64,000 bases of DNA, taken from Ophiura sarsii (taxonomy: Eukaryota; Echinodermata; Ophiuroidea; Amphilepidida; Ophiuridae). Shown here piece by piece: positions 48,138-60,354 of this stretch (its first letter is position 1; each line of letters opens with the position of its first letter). A program made the translations under genes and the position numbers. Location: assembly GCA_035610835.1 (NCBI GenBank), contig CM069442.1:65622654-65686653 (forward strand), read 5' to 3'. Under the pieces are notes generated by a model. That model was not told where the DNA came from. It worked only from the letters and a program-made list of their open reading frames with translations, and made no database searches.

Positions 48138-49214
48138 CTACAAATATATGACCAATATTATCTTTCAAAATTGCAGACGATAATGGAAACGCCATTCGCC
48201 TAATTCTGCATTTCGTATCGGTTTAACACTGTAATCGCAGACAGCCATTGAACATTTCCAATATATTACATTATGTACCGGTAGCACTTACTTATTACTT
48301 ACCATTAGAGTTCGAAGGTCCATTCTAAAATGGTACTCCCCTATTGATGAACTTTAGAAAAGAAAGGATTACTACACTTCGCCTATGGAATGCAGCACCA
48401 TTTAGACAAGAAGAGTGTTAAAAACACAAACATCGCTTAGAGGGGGTTGAGTTTGAATGCAAGCAGAAATAAAGGAAGAGTATCATGAAGAGAATTGTGT
48501 CATAACGAAACAAGCACTTTCAGTTTTCTTGAAATAAAGTTTCAAGGTCTGTTTTTATAACATTGAGTTATATTGTACTTAAGGGGGCTGTGCACCTTCA
48601 GGTACAGCCTCCGTAAAACTGTCGTAACTTCGTCATTATTCATTTAATCCATATAAAAGTATACATTTTCTTGAAGTAAAGGGTTCAATAAATCTAACCA
48701 TGAACATGATTTTTTTCGAAAAGTGAGCTTTTTGGTAAAAATGATAAAAAACACGTATTTTAGGTTTTGTCAAGATAACTAAAAATATATTTTGTCAAAA
48801 GTTATCGTTCTAGATGTATTGTAATCTTTTAATCTTGTAATCCTGCCATTATCATCATCATCGATACGCGTACCGTCCTAATTAGACATTGCGTGCCCCA
48901 CCAACTCAATCCACACCCTTATCACTAGCCAACTTAATCATATTGCATAAATTAAAATCAGTGTTCAAAATGGGATTGTCTTTTAAGTCTTTCTTGATTA
49001 TTGACCACCAAGAGGTTGGTATGTATATGTCTGCAAAAATATCACAGGCTGTGTATAGATAATTGGAAATAGTTATGCTTCAGCTGTTATGATTGGTTGA
49101 CAAGATCGTGCGTTAATAGTGTGGGTGGCCTCTATGAACCGATGTAACCAAGTGTACTTGACGTTTAGGGTGGCCCTATCTAACACTATGCTGAAGTACC
49201 AAATACATACTGTT
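48138..49214. other. Non-coding stretch
   Basis: No gene or strong repeat was recognised. A small hairpin 'ggctgtgcacc...ggtacagcc' lies near 48587-48609. Confidence 0.45.
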
Positions 49215-49216
49215 TG

Positions 49217-49430
49217 CATGATATGACCTTGCTAGAAAATAAGTTGATCTCTGCAACGAGTGTAATGAACAAGTACCGGTAAAAAAATTGGGTTTTAGAT
49301 CAATTCGGTTTCATACGCACTTCCATGATGTGACCTTGCTAGAAAATAAGTTGATTTCTGCAACGAGCGTCATGAACAAGTCTACCGGTAAAAAAATTGG
49401 GTTTTAGATCAATTCGGTTTCATACTCACT
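49217..49430 (+). repeat. ~107-bp tandem dimer
   Basis: 'catgat.tgaccttgctaga' to 'ggttttagatcaattcggtttcata' is present twice head to tail with about five differences. Confidence 0.88.
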
Positions 49431-49587
49431 GCGCGAGAAAAACGACGGTGGACACGGGCTCCCGTTCATGAATATTCAAAGTTGAATTATGCCTACGACG
49501 TTATGTTATCAGTGACAAACGGTTAATGACGAAAATAATAGTTACACTGGGGTTTGACTGGAGTAGGTTTTATGATGAAATGATTAA

Positions 49588-49930
49588 AGGTATGTTCCGA
49601 TTTTCAACTTGAAGTTTTCTATTCTACATGAAAGGTCATCCTTAAAAACGTCGTGTCCCAAAATTTGAGATGCATAGCTATTATGGTTCTTATTTTAGAC
49701 GCACAAGATGCTGTGAACTGTACCCATTGAGTAGTACACAAACAATATCGGTGGAACCACCATTCGCGGTAATTCAACGCTATTTCGTCGATTTCTCTGT
49801 CATTATACCGAATTAGGCCGTCAAATTTCAGTATGATGATGAGAAAAATACGAGCTTTCATATGATATGAAAATCTCCGTATGTTTGAAATAATTCTGTG
49901 TTACGAAAATGTGATCGGGTCATCTACCTT
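49588..49930. mobile_element. TTAA-flanked MITE, AGGTATGTTCCGAT family, copy 2
   Basis: The ends 'aggtatgttccgat' and 'atcgggtcatctacctt' are bordered by TTAA (49584-49587 and 49931-49934). Interior blocks are shared with 44004-44364, partly in inverse order, as expected for a palindromic family. Confidence 0.68.
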
Positions 49931-49934
49931 TTAA

Positions 49935-50819
49935 GTATCAACCTGTGATGATTTTTGTTTGTTATCAAAATCCACATTGACAAATTTAAACCAATAGAGA
50001 TTCAAAATGGGCGGACAATCGTTGCCATCGTCGGCTGTCTTTTAGTGAACATTCTTGTATGATACTACAGGATGGCACTGTTACAAAGCCAGACATATTA
50101 AGAACATATCTAAATACTATTTGTGGCGTTTCTGTCTGTCCAATGACTCCGAGTGTAGATTCCTGCCCATCTATCCGTGCAATCGCTATGCGCAGGGATC
50201 TTCGCCCCACGTAGCAACCAGTGCCACGCACACAGTAACGAAAGTGTCACGCACGGCCCACTACCGAAATTTTGATTTTCTTTAACCCCGGAAGCTACTA
50301 TTTGGACTCAAATTGTGGCTTACGGAGTGAGAGATGACATATGGTCTTCACCCAAAATATTTTCATTATGGACATAGCTACATTCCTGTATATGTAGCTG
50401 TTTGTTATCCTTAAAGATCGCATCGCGATAAGCATTTATACAAGACTATACGACCGCCAAATAAAATATTTTTACGAACTTTTCTATGATGTAAACAACA
50501 AACACTCGCACTGTTGCTACGCGCGCGAGTATAAACAAAACATGGCACACGCGTAATGGCGCAGACCGTAAGGTGCGTACGCGTTCGTGGCGCAAACTGG
50601 GTCTCACGGACCGTGTCTCCGGCAGTGCAAACCGTTCAGTAGACCTACAAAATGGCGCACGAGGACTGACGAGAACAAAAAGTCAATCACAGCCAGGATA
50701 GAGAGAGGACTCCAATTAACTTTAACTCCCGGGCGTGTTTTTGTATGAGTTAAACTAGCCTAGGTATATAATCAGGATGAAAAGGGGTGAAATGAAGTGG
50801 GGCTGGGGGGAGTGTCAGT
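49935..50819. other. Non-coding stretch, locally GC-richer
   Basis: 50500-50660 has several CpG-rich, ACGCG-type words and could be a promoter-like island, but no adjacent ORF supports a gene. Confidence 0.35.
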
Positions 50820-50897
50820 CTTTATGCGCCGGGAATCAAACCCAGACCGTGCAAGTGTGTATAGTGTTGTAGTTTAACACTAAAGCAATTCCGATAG
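50820..50897 (-). repeat. tRNA-like sequence, SINE or tRNA relic
   Basis: The minus strand reads 'gctttagtgttaaactac' (A-box-like) followed, at roughly tRNA spacing, by 'gtctgggtttgattcccggc' (B-box-like). The acceptor arms do not pair well, so a functional tRNA is unlikely. Confidence 0.4.
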
Positions 50898-52050
50898 GCC
50901 TAGGCCAATCATGGGATGTCTGTTATATAAATGGGAATGTTACATGGATATCGGTGTGCGCAACTTAATGCGTGGTTGAAATACATTACGTTTAGGCATG
51001 CCTATGGAGGAATAAGTAATGTCAATAGGCAGAAAAATAGCTTACGGATATTGCACGCACGGTTCTCAAGACTGTGATAACTGGATTTTAAGAGTAATAG
51101 TACACACCGCATGAACCCCCAACCCGAGAACCGACCAACCCACAAACCGCGAAATCTAGTATACATATAAATCATGATAAATACAAAAAGACAAGTGAAG
51201 TAAATAACACATAATATGATCTTCATATGAGAACTGGATTATTTTCTTTTTTTAAACAATAGTCCAGGTTTCAAAATGCATTTAGCAGACATTTGTTGAA
51301 CAAGTGCCTGTATCTGAAGATGGAGACAAAGTTAATTTAACTGAAAGTAGGGGAATATGGGGCAAATGGTCCATGGGGCAACTGGTCCAAAATGAAGGAT
51401 TTTGTAATGGCATAGGTAAACTGCTTTCTTTTGAATGATACGACTGATGTTGAAACTTTACATATATCCTTACCTTTTACATGCACAAATATTTGCAACT
51501 TTAGAGTAATTTCACATGCGATATTCTCCAGGTCTTTGAAGCCACCTCCTTCAGTGACTAATTGAAAATTCACAGATAGTAAGGTCGATTTATGAAGATG
51601 AGTTTAGATCATGTTTGATGTACTTTAAAATCCAATTGATATATGCAACCGTAATATGAATATGCTACGGGCATATTGCAGTTGATTAGTGCCATTTTGT
51701 AGTGTATTAATGTGATTAAACCCATACCTCGTGGTTGTAACGATCGGAAAATGGCACATGTTGCTGACTTGAGACATTGGTGGTTTGGATGTGTGGCAAA
51801 TATTATTATCTAAAGAAAGCTACAAATCAAGTAATTAGTGTTTGTATTTGCAAATAACAAAGTAAACCAATCCTCGTCTATTGTAGGACACGAAAGCCGT
51901 AATAATTGTGAACTCAAAGATGCGGCTGGCTATAGAAAACGTTACAATGGCTAAAACCAAACATGCAATTTTGCCTTTTTTCTGAAAGGTTATGGAATTA
52001 TTAATTATTGTGACAAATTATAGTCTGTTTTGAAACATTTTGGTGTAAAA
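50898..52050. other. Non-coding stretch
   Basis: No gene recognised. 'gggg(c/t)aa..tggtcca' occurs near 51360 and 51377 and again near 54107-54138 on the far side of the LINE. Confidence 0.45.
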
Positions 52051-54055
52051 TTTATTATTTTTTTATTATTATTATTTATTATCTTTACCCAGGGTTGCCC
52101 GAATCAGCTGGCCGCTGTTCTTACTCGGGGCCCTGCACATCAATATAATACATGCTTAAAAATAATTACTTAATATAAAATACACGAGACATAATAATAA
52201 CAATATGATTATGTATAGAGTATAAAACCCAATGGACAGCACTCGTAAATCTATCACATAATGCATACAATAAAAACATATTAAAATTATTTGATTACAT
52301 ATACATTTCATAAAAGCTAGCTAATTCCAATGATAGGATTTATACAAAGCCTTAAAAGATTGCACGTTCACAGAATTTCTGATTGCAGTTTCAATACAAT
52401 TCCATACATTTACACCATTATAGCTAAAACAATACTTATAACACTCAATGTCATTGCCATTTGTCAATAGGGTAGAGCCAACAAACCTGCTGCGGATTGT
52501 CTTGTATCGCGCTCGTGGTGTTCGCGCACATACCTAAATTTACTTTGTAAATACGATGGTGCCAGACCATTTAGACATTTAAAAACCAGCAAAGCAGTGA
52601 AATAATTTCTGCGGTTAAAAAGTGTTTGCCATTTAAGTTCATGGAACATTTCATTAGAGGGAGTAAAATAATTAACACCAAGTATAACTCGAGCACATCG
52701 CTTCTGTAGCACGTCAAGTTTATGCATATCATCACAGTAGCGACCATACCATGCCACACTACAGTAGTCGAAATGTGGTTGAACCAATGCTTTGTAGATA
52801 GTGTTCAGGGTGCTTGGATCAAGAAAAACTTTAAGACGACGTAAAAGTGCAAGTTTTCCAAATATTTTTCTCATCACATTATTTACCTGGCTATGCCATT
52901 TCAATTCATTGTCAACTATAACACCCAAACATTTGAATTTATCAACATTCTGTAGTACCTTTTTACGAACTGCAACACGAAAATCATCATTATTTACATT
53001 TTTGAGTCTTGCACCTGTACCAACTAGCATTACCTTTGTTTTATCTGTATTGAGAAATAATTTATTTTCACTCAACCATTTACAGAGGGACTCAAGATCA
53101 GACTCCAGTTTCATAGAAATAGCTTTCACATCGTTGCTACTTACAGATAAGGTAGTTTCATCTGCATAACTAAATATTTTACCATGTTTAATCACACTAC
53201 TCATACTGTCAATAAAGATAATAAAAAGCAAAGGCCCTAAAATGCTGCCTTGAGGCACACCAGTATTTACATTCAATGCATCAGAAAGAGATTTTTTAAA
53301 ACAGACTTTTTGAACTCTCCCCGTCAGGTAAGAATTAAACCATTTCATTGTAATATTGGTAGCACCCATATCATGCAATTTCTGTAACAAAATTGAATGA
53401 TTTACAGTATCGAAGGCCTTACGGAGGTCGATAAAGGCAACTCCCGTCATTTTGCCTTCATTCATATTGCCCAACCAATTATCAACCATATCAGTAACGC
53501 ACGTTTCGGTAGAATGTTGGGGTGGAAACCAGACTGATTGGGGTTCAGGAGATCATTTTCAATAAGAAACGAGTACACATGTTCATGAACTGCTCTTTCA
53601 AGTATTTTACTTGCACAAGCAAGGATGGAGATGGGTCGATAGTTGTTAGCATCGTTCAAATCCCCACCTTTGTGAAGGGGCACTACCTTGGCAATTTTCC
53701 AATCATTTGGAAAAACATCTGTTTGTAACGACATGTTCATTATACAAGTCAAACTGTCGACAACTGCTGGTCTTGCAATTTTTAGTATTCTAACACTTAT
53801 ATCATCAAGACCAGTTGCTTTCCCTGTGTTCATTTTAAGTATTTCGTTATTTACAAATTCACAAGATACATGCGGAAGATTCATCTTTGGATTTACTTCA
53901 CTTACATCGTGATTACAAATATCAACATTGGAGTTAAATACACTGCCACTTCCGCAATCACTATTTTCGATCAAAATTCGAGCAACATCGACAAAGTGTT
54001 TATTTATCCCATTTGAAATTTCATCATCACTCTCAAGAATCTGACAAGAATTATG
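52051..54055 (-). mobile_element. CR1/L2-like LINE, RT region with two frameshifts
   Basis: The minus-strand frames together give a nearly complete RT: 'NSCQILESDDEISNGINKHF' region from 54050; 'TGKATGLDDISVRILK'; 'NDWKIAKVVPLHKGGD'; 'NYRPISILACASKILER'; 'NQSGFHP'; a frameshift near 53511; 'FIDLRKAFDTVNHSILL' (motif A); 'NTGVPQGSILGPLLFIIFID'; 'FSYADETTL' (YADD reads YADE); 'LFLNTDKTKVML'; 'FKCLGVIVDNELKW'; 'QPHFDYCSVAWYG'; 'RQSAAGLLALPY'; a second frameshift near 52470; then 'CFSYNGVNVWNC' to a stop at 52321. The 3' UTR ends in (TAATAA)-like repeats at 52050-52085. There is no upstream endonuclease. The few lesions suggest a relatively recent insertion. CR1/L2-group placement is by recalled motif style. 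Confidence 0.85.
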
Positions 54056-54088
54056 TCACGAGCGTGCTTGTATACTTGTCTCATCTCT

Positions 54089-54105
54089 GGGGGGGGGGGG
54101 GGGGG
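54089..54105 (+). repeat. G17 tract
   Basis: An uninterrupted G run adjoining the 5' end of the LINE; followed by 'gtaagtggtccaaaggggtatggggtaagctggtcc'. Confidence 0.8.
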
Positions 54106-54447
54106 TAAGTGGTCCAAAGGGGTATGGGGTAAGCTGGTCCACCTACAAAAACTAATTCAAAATTGCAAAATTAATTTTGAAAATCTTTCTAGGTCTTAGA
54201 CATTTTTGGGGCATTTTGGGCCTAATACCACAATTTCTGCTATTGAATAATTACAATATGACATGAGCTTGCTTTAAAATGGTTTTAAAAACTTCTATTT
54301 TATGAATGATATCTTTATTATATTATGAATTGTGTCTGTAAAGTATTTGTAAAGAAGAAATACCACGATTTATATATTGTTTTCACTGCCTTTTGTCCGT
54401 ATTAACCATTGGGTCATCTTGGTTTAATTGACTAACTTCCCCAGTGA

Positions 54448-55085
54448 CATGACAAGCTCGCCAATTAAATGATGATTATATGAAGTTATTAAAAACATCA
54501 AAGAAAGATTTATATACACTCGGCAAAAGAAGTTCTTGGACACTTAAATTAAATTAATATTTAATAGAATATATATAATTATATATATGATTATATATTT
54601 ATAATTGTATATCAAAATAAGCAGAAAGTAATCCTCTAACAGCTTAACATGGAATTTAGACATGATCACTCATGCATGACAGATCCCATTCACTTGACAA
54701 TGGCAAGAAGATTGCAAAAAATTGGATAACCACTCCATTCAAATGACTGTAAATGCTCATTTCTTGCAATTTCCTTTAACGCACCTTACCATTGCTTAAT
54801 GGATGTGCTCAGCCATGCATGAATGCGTACATCTTAATTTCATACAGACATGATAGAGAATTATTGTCTGCTTATTTTGACATGCAATTGTTTAATTTAT
54901 ATTAAATATTTATGTGAAATATTTGAACTTCAATGAGTGTCCAGGAACTTCTTTTGACGAGTGTATATAGACAAATGTATGGGTTATCTGACCATGACAA
55001 GCTTGCCAATTAAATGATGATTATATGAAGTAATTAAAAACATTAAAGAAAGTGTTATACATAGACAAATGTATGTGTTATCTGA
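54448..55085 (+). repeat. Tandem duplication split by a MITE
   Basis: 'catgacaagct(c/t)gccaattaaatgatgattatatgaag' occurs at 54448 and 54993. The first unit is interrupted at 54517 by the element below, and its remainder ('tatatagacaaatgtatg') follows at 54964. Confidence 0.8.
54517..54963. mobile_element. 447-bp MITE inserted into TATATA
   Basis: The left end 'cactcggcaaaagaagttct' is inverted at the right ('ggaacttcttttgacgagtg'), with further inner pairing ('caaaataagcaga'). TATATA stands on both sides (54511-54516 and 54964-54969), consistent with a TA or TATA duplication. No coding. Confidence 0.75.
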
Positions 55086-55254
55086 CCATCGTAACGTTTT
55101 ATCTAAAAAAAAGTGTGAATAATAAAAAAGTGAAGGCGAAAACTTCGCTTGCTTGATACAAGCTTAGTATTACTGCTATTAACACATTAAACACGAAAAA
55201 TTGTATAAAACATGGGTTTCATGAAACATGTATCGTTTTTACACATTATATAAT

Positions 55255-55600
55255 AAAGGGGTAAAAAAAGTAGGGCTCCCATAAAATTTGATCACGTTTG
55301 TTTGCATAAACTCTACACATAATTAAACGTTTTGAGAGATTGAAACACTTATGAAAACGCAAAAACACTTGGCTACCCATAGAAAGTTTCTCCATTTCAA
55401 TATCATTATTACTTTTCCCAAAATAGTCACATTTCACAAAAATGATGTTTTCAAAAAAACGTGGTACTTTTCAAGATTCTATACGAGTTTGTGTGCATAA
55501 ATCCACACACAATTAAACGTTTTGAAAGATTGAAACATTTATGAAACGGGAGAACTCTTGGCTACCCACTCGAAGTTTCCCCTTTTCAATACTAAACTGC
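55255..55600 (+). repeat. ~190-bp tandem repeat, about 1.7 copies
   Basis: 'tttg(t)tgcataaa.(c)t..acaca(t/c)aattaaacgttttga.agattgaaaca' to 'ggctaccca..(g)aagtttc.cc.tttcaata' is present twice. A diverged third copy lies at 3015-3160. Confidence 0.75.
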
Positions 55601-55604
55601 TCAA

Positions 55605-55858
55605 AAAAAGTTTGGAATATTTTTTCAAGCACAGGATTTTTAAATATCGCAGGATATATTCATTAAGTGTTATATATCCATGTAAAGCTGATGTGTTCAT
55701 CTTTACAATGATACCAACTTTGAAGCAATCCCTTGCTCCAGTGCTCAGCTACTTGCTTGAGAACATGGGGAGGTCACAATCTGAATGTGCCAAAATCAAC
55801 ACTTTTTCGTGCTCAAAAGAACATCTTTGTCGTCTGTTCAATGAAGTGTTACATTGAC
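55605..55858 (+). mobile_element. Half copy of the AAACTGCTC MITE
   Basis: This matches the left half of the element at 61640-62129 for about 250 bp. The inverted right half is absent. Confidence 0.8.
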
Positions 55859-58290
55859 CACTACAGTGTAGTGTGATGATCTATTGATTTTTAAGGGGCC
55901 GTTTCATATAACCAAAAATGTATATAAATCAAAATGTTGGTATGGATGTTTTGACAAGCCTGTCTTGTGTAAAATAAAATGATGCTGATTAAAATCAATC
56001 ACTCTAAATGTACTTTTAGACATCTTAACTATTTGTGGTGAAAATTTGTTAGTGTTGATCATATTTAGAGTAAAAATCAGAATCTTGATATGGGCATAAG
56101 TCTACTTGTAGGTAAAAAGGGGTCCTGGTTCAATAAACAATATTTGAGTTGATATCTCTTTCGAAATATTGACAAATCTGATCCCATTTTAGCCAAAAAT
56201 ATAACTTTTGACTGTATTTGAGTTAAAAAATCAAAATGTTGGTTAGGATGTTTTGACAAGCCTATATAACATTCATTCCAAATATATTATAATGAATGAG
56301 CTCACACGTGACATTTTGTTTGTTTTGGCAAATGTGTGTCCAAATTGTCAATGTTGACTATATTTCTTTGGTATATGAGTGGTTAATAAGACATGTTTTC
56401 AAAAAATCACACTTTTAAAACCTTTGCTGACTACCATTCAAATCACAGTGGTAAATTGGTTGAAAATAAAATGTTGTTTAATTTTGTTCTTTAACCAACA
56501 TGTCTTTACATAAAATATGCTGGTTGAAACATTATTGACAGGCGAAAACTCATTTTTGGCAAACAAATATCCTAGATGAATATAAAGTCTAAACCAAAGA
56601 GTGACGTTATAATGATTTGGATAAATATGAGAAGGTTTTTTTTAAATAAGCATCTTCTATTACATTTGGAGAAAAGAATTACACACAAAAAAGAAGACTT
56701 TTACCCCATTTGTGGACTTGTTTGACACTTTCGCCTGAAAGAATGAACAAAACCTCCAAAATATCATAAGATACATCAATTAAATAGGAGATTCTTTGTA
56801 TGGAATAAGCATGCTTTTTTACATGCAATGGACTTGTTGATACCAATATTCTGATTTTTAGACAAAATATGGTCCAAATTTTGGTTATTACAATATGGCC
56901 AAAAATGCCAAAATGTCTCAAGAGGAGTCAATTAGAGTAATGATTTTGGTATAATAAACACCATTTTAGTTGGGATAGGTTTGTGAAAACATCCATACAA
57001 AAATTCTAATTAGTATCTGTAAATCTAAAATATTGGCAAAATTTACATTGTGTGGCCCAAAATGTCTCAAACAGACAAAATGTCATAAGTGTGGTCAATA
57101 AGAGAAAAAGAATTTGAAAACAAGACTGTTTTTCACTCAAATAATCTTGACATCCCTCCCATCAATCTCATTTCTTGTCCCAAAATTAACATTTTTGGGG
57201 AAACAAATGGCCAAAATAACCAACATTTCACAAGTTAGGTTAATAAGAATATGTTTATGGAATATGAATCCATTTTACCTTAGACAGGCTTATGAAAATG
57301 TGGAGCAAGATAATGATTTTTTTACCACTAATATGATCAAAATTTACATTTCTGGTTTTTATAAATGGACGTATTTACCAAAATTTCACAAGTTAGGTAA
57401 AAAAGTTTTTTGATAAATGAGGTATACATATATAAACCCAACACAATTTCTCTATTATTATTGCTTGACATGTAATTGGCGGTGATTGACAGAGGCAGTG
57501 ATTGCCTTATGACTGCTAGCAATTGTCTGTTAATATCCCGCAGTGGAGTTTGTTGCAGTATTTGACAGATACAGATGTTCTGCCCCCCTCCCCGGAAAAT
57601 CAAATCAAGAAGTCTCCCATACAAATTTGATAGAACAAGGTACGTGAAAGTCACTTTCTTGTCCTAAAATACAACAAATTCGCCTGCAAAGTTGAGCTTG
57701 TTAGCTTTAAATCATGAGATGAATACCTTTTTGCGATAAAATCTGTCAAAATACGATGCAAGATACAGCGTAATTCCCGTTCTGGACCGACAACACAGCG
57801 TGGTATGAAAAATATTATTTTAACAACTTGAGAGTCTGACATTAGGTTACAAGGCCCGCTTAGCAGCGCTATAAATTGATGCCCTAAAAACCGTCAACAA
57901 ATTTAAATATTCGCCTTGCTTCCATCCAAGCTGGTTGCTATGTATGACATAATTCTCGTGTGCAACCAACCGGCTGTATATACAGTATTGCAACGCCCAT
58001 TGAGTAGTTTACACGCATGAGCGTAGATGTAATTTGCAACATAATGGAAACCTACCCATGCAGTTAGCCCCAAATTTAAATATATGCACTGAGTAATCCT
58101 CTCGTAGTATTGATAACAATAGGTTTACAAGAGCGAATTAATAGCGCTTCTAAGCGGGCAATTTATGTCATGACCAACTGGATCCCTTTTCCCTAGTATA
58201 ACGAAAATTAATCTATTAAACGATGTTAAAGCGTTATCGATTGAGCACAACCAGTCTAGCTAGCATGCCTAGTTGCATGGCTCATGCATC
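55859..58290. other. Very AT-rich stretch with diffuse repeats
   Basis: 'tcaaaatgttggt.(t)ggatgttttgacaagcct' occurs near 55926 and 56230, and related words ('ccaaaatgtctcaa', 'atttcacaagttaggt') recur through 57400. This may be an old tandem array with units of about 300 bp. No gene recognised. Confidence 0.45.
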
Positions 58291-58294
58291 TTGG

Positions 58295-58640
58295 GCCCGG
58301 GGGTGTACTTAGTGGTATGAGGTCACAGGGATGTGCCGCCAAATAGGGTTTCATTTTCACCCGTCTTGTAAATCAATGACCCCTTTTCATATCATTTTTT
58401 TAATAAACTTATGGGTCTAATTTCTTAAAATTTGCAATTTTTTCCACAGAATTTTGGCAATGTGTGAAAATCGGAAGATCTAATATCCTTAAATTTGTTG
58501 GAAAATTATGGGATTCTGGTAAATACATGGGTCCATTTTCCAAACAAAATTGCTAAATGTTTGGGTCAATTTTCATTTTGCTTGCGGCACATATATCCCT
58601 ACCATAAAAGTATCTAAGTACCCCCCCCCCTCCCGCCGGA
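58295..58640. mobile_element. ~345-bp foldback, GGGGGTGTACTTAGTGG ends
   Basis: 'cccgggggtgtacttagtgg...gggatgtgccgc' at the left is inverted at the right ('gcggcacatatatccctacc...tatctaagtacccccc'). It is related to 62160-62300. Boundaries are blurred by C/G tracts. Confidence 0.6.
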
Positions 58641-59380
58641 TCACGTGCCACCCTTGATATAAACACCACCCCAAACAAAAACAAAACAAAAAAATAACCA
58701 AATAAACAAACTGACAAATGACATCAGATTAATTATAAAACAAACATGTCAGAAAACTTGCATAATTATATTTATTCATTTTATTAGAATGTTCTTACAG
58801 TTGTAAAACTCAATTCCAACAACAAGCAATTTCTTTTATAAATTATAAAGATAATATACCTGATTTTGACCTGTGACTTTTTCAGACAAATGCATGAGCA
58901 ACTTGTTGAGATACACGCAATGATGTATAAGTACATTATAAATCATTTCCTCCAATCAATTGCAATTGTATCAAGGTAGCATTTTCTATGACCAGCAAAA
59001 GGGTTGAAGGATTGCTTTACACAAATTAAACAATTACCTGAACCATTACTTGATTTAATTTTACATAATTTAAAAAGTATTATAGATAAGAGTACCGCTT
59101 AAAGAGAGAACAGGCAAATGCAATGGCCTAGCTACATTTTTCATATGGGGGAGGAAAAAATATAAGTTAACAAGTGAACCGATGGACTTCAACCAAAAGG
59201 GTTGCCCCCATATAAAATTTAGTCACTTTGAAAATCTGAAAAAAGAAAGAAAAAAGGTTTTCATATGAAGCCCTGTTATTCCACCTTTGTCAGAAGCCTT
59301 TTCTTTAGATTAACACCTGACCCATGTCAAATGCAACGAAAGTATCGACGGACTACTGATAATGATCAACAGACTCCTGG
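58641..59380. other. Non-coding stretch
   Basis: No gene or clear repeat was recognised. Confidence 0.45.
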
Positions 59381-59382
59381 TT

Positions 59383-59459
59383 GGGGTGGGGGGGGGGGGG
59401 GGGGGGGGGGGGGGGGTGGGGGGGGGGGGCAATTTCTACACTTGCCCCCCCCCCCCCCC
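59383..59459 (+). repeat. Long poly-G followed by poly-C
   Basis: About 47 bases nearly all G (59383-59429), then 16 bp, then C14 (59446-59459). The tracts could fold on each other or form quadruplexes. The ORF through them is an artefact. Confidence 0.85.
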
Positions 59460-59840
59460 ATAACTCATAGGTGATACTTTCTGACATGCCTCACTTGGAC
59501 GAAGTGTATCTCAAAAGGTTGGTGCTGAATATGCATGAAGTTAACACTTTAATATATACCAGGATAAGGTGGCGGAATTTTGTTTACTATACATCATAAA
59601 TATTCATTAGCTAATCGCGGTTTCCTATTGGTCTATTCCGTTAGTTACGTACTTCAGTATTTAGCCTACTTCCTCGCGTACGGAAAAGACGCAGACGCGG
59701 GGAAAAAATAAGGGTACTATCGCACCCCTTGGAGGCTACTACCGCACCTTAGTCTCATCCCCTGAGACAAACGTATACACGTCACATTGTATAGAACTTT
59801 GCATTCTGGCGACGAGCATGGTTATATTGTTGTTGTCAAA

Positions 59841-60089
59841 ATGGCGTCGTCTGCTGGTCGTTTCGCTGAACTATCAGAGAAGGATTTGCAAGCTGTTGTT
59901 GATGGAAAAGACGCAAAACAAACAAAAGCTGTTATACAGAAAGCAGTAGGCATCTTCTCCACGTATTGTAGCACCAAGGATCTCAACATTGAAGCTGAGC
60001 AGCTTGAAACTCATGATTTATGCATCATACTTCGTAAGTTCTACGCTGACATCCGTACCAAAGGAGGTGAATTCTACGCTAAGAAATAA
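59841..60089 (+). CDS. Crypton/ZMYM2-like (DUF3504) N-terminal domain, short ORF
   Basis: Starting at the first in-frame ATG (strong context, 'caaaATGG'), the ORF gives 82 residues. Residues 5-75 (for example AGRFAELSEKDLQAVVDGKD at 5-24, then KAVGIF at 34-39 and ILRKFYADIRTKGGEFYAKK at 63-82) match the recurrent pattern 'RFaxlsexDLxxlvdxKDaknTkkaixxAvxiFxxYlxxK...L..fy.eVRkknGexYxk' of the core-binding-like domain found in Crypton tyrosine recombinases and domesticated relatives such as ZMYM2, QRICH1 and KCTD1. Those proteins normally continue for hundreds of residues; here TAA follows directly. A consensus splice donor lies 180 bp after the stop. It could be a truncated copy, a pseudogene or a domain-only protein. 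The family match is by recall, not by search. Confidence 0.6.
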   Translation: MASSAGRFAELSEKDLQAVVDGKDAKQTKAVIQKAVGIFSTYCSTKDLNIEAEQLETHDLCIILRKFYADIRTKGGEFYAKK

Positions 60090-60266
60090 ATGCAAACGAT
60101 ACGGTATGGTCTACAGCGTATTTTCTTCAAACTTTGACGTTTTATTGGAACTTTGAATGTTGACATCGTTTATATTGACTGTTTACTACTGTTTACGAAA
60201 TTTAAATTCCATTGGATTTTTGATGATTGGAAACACCAGCCGTGTCATTTTGGATTATCTACAAAC

Positions 60267-60275
60267 AAGGTAAGT
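60267..60275 (+). other. Strong 5' splice donor (AAG|GTAAGT)
   Basis: The full consensus AAG/GTAAGT has its junction after 60269. It lies on the same strand as the 82-codon ORF, downstream of its stop, so it would either place an intron in the 3' UTR or mark this exon as a 5' exon of a longer transcript. No acceptor was assigned. Confidence 0.4.
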
Positions 60276-60354
60276 TGTAAGTTTTTATAATTTTGTGATG
60301 AATATTTATGATGTAAAGTAAAACAAATACAACCTGGTTTATATCGGGAAGTAA

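Noticed and set aside
59265..59474. Gly-rich ORF
   Set aside because: Produced by the poly-G tract at 59383-59429; no domain on either side.
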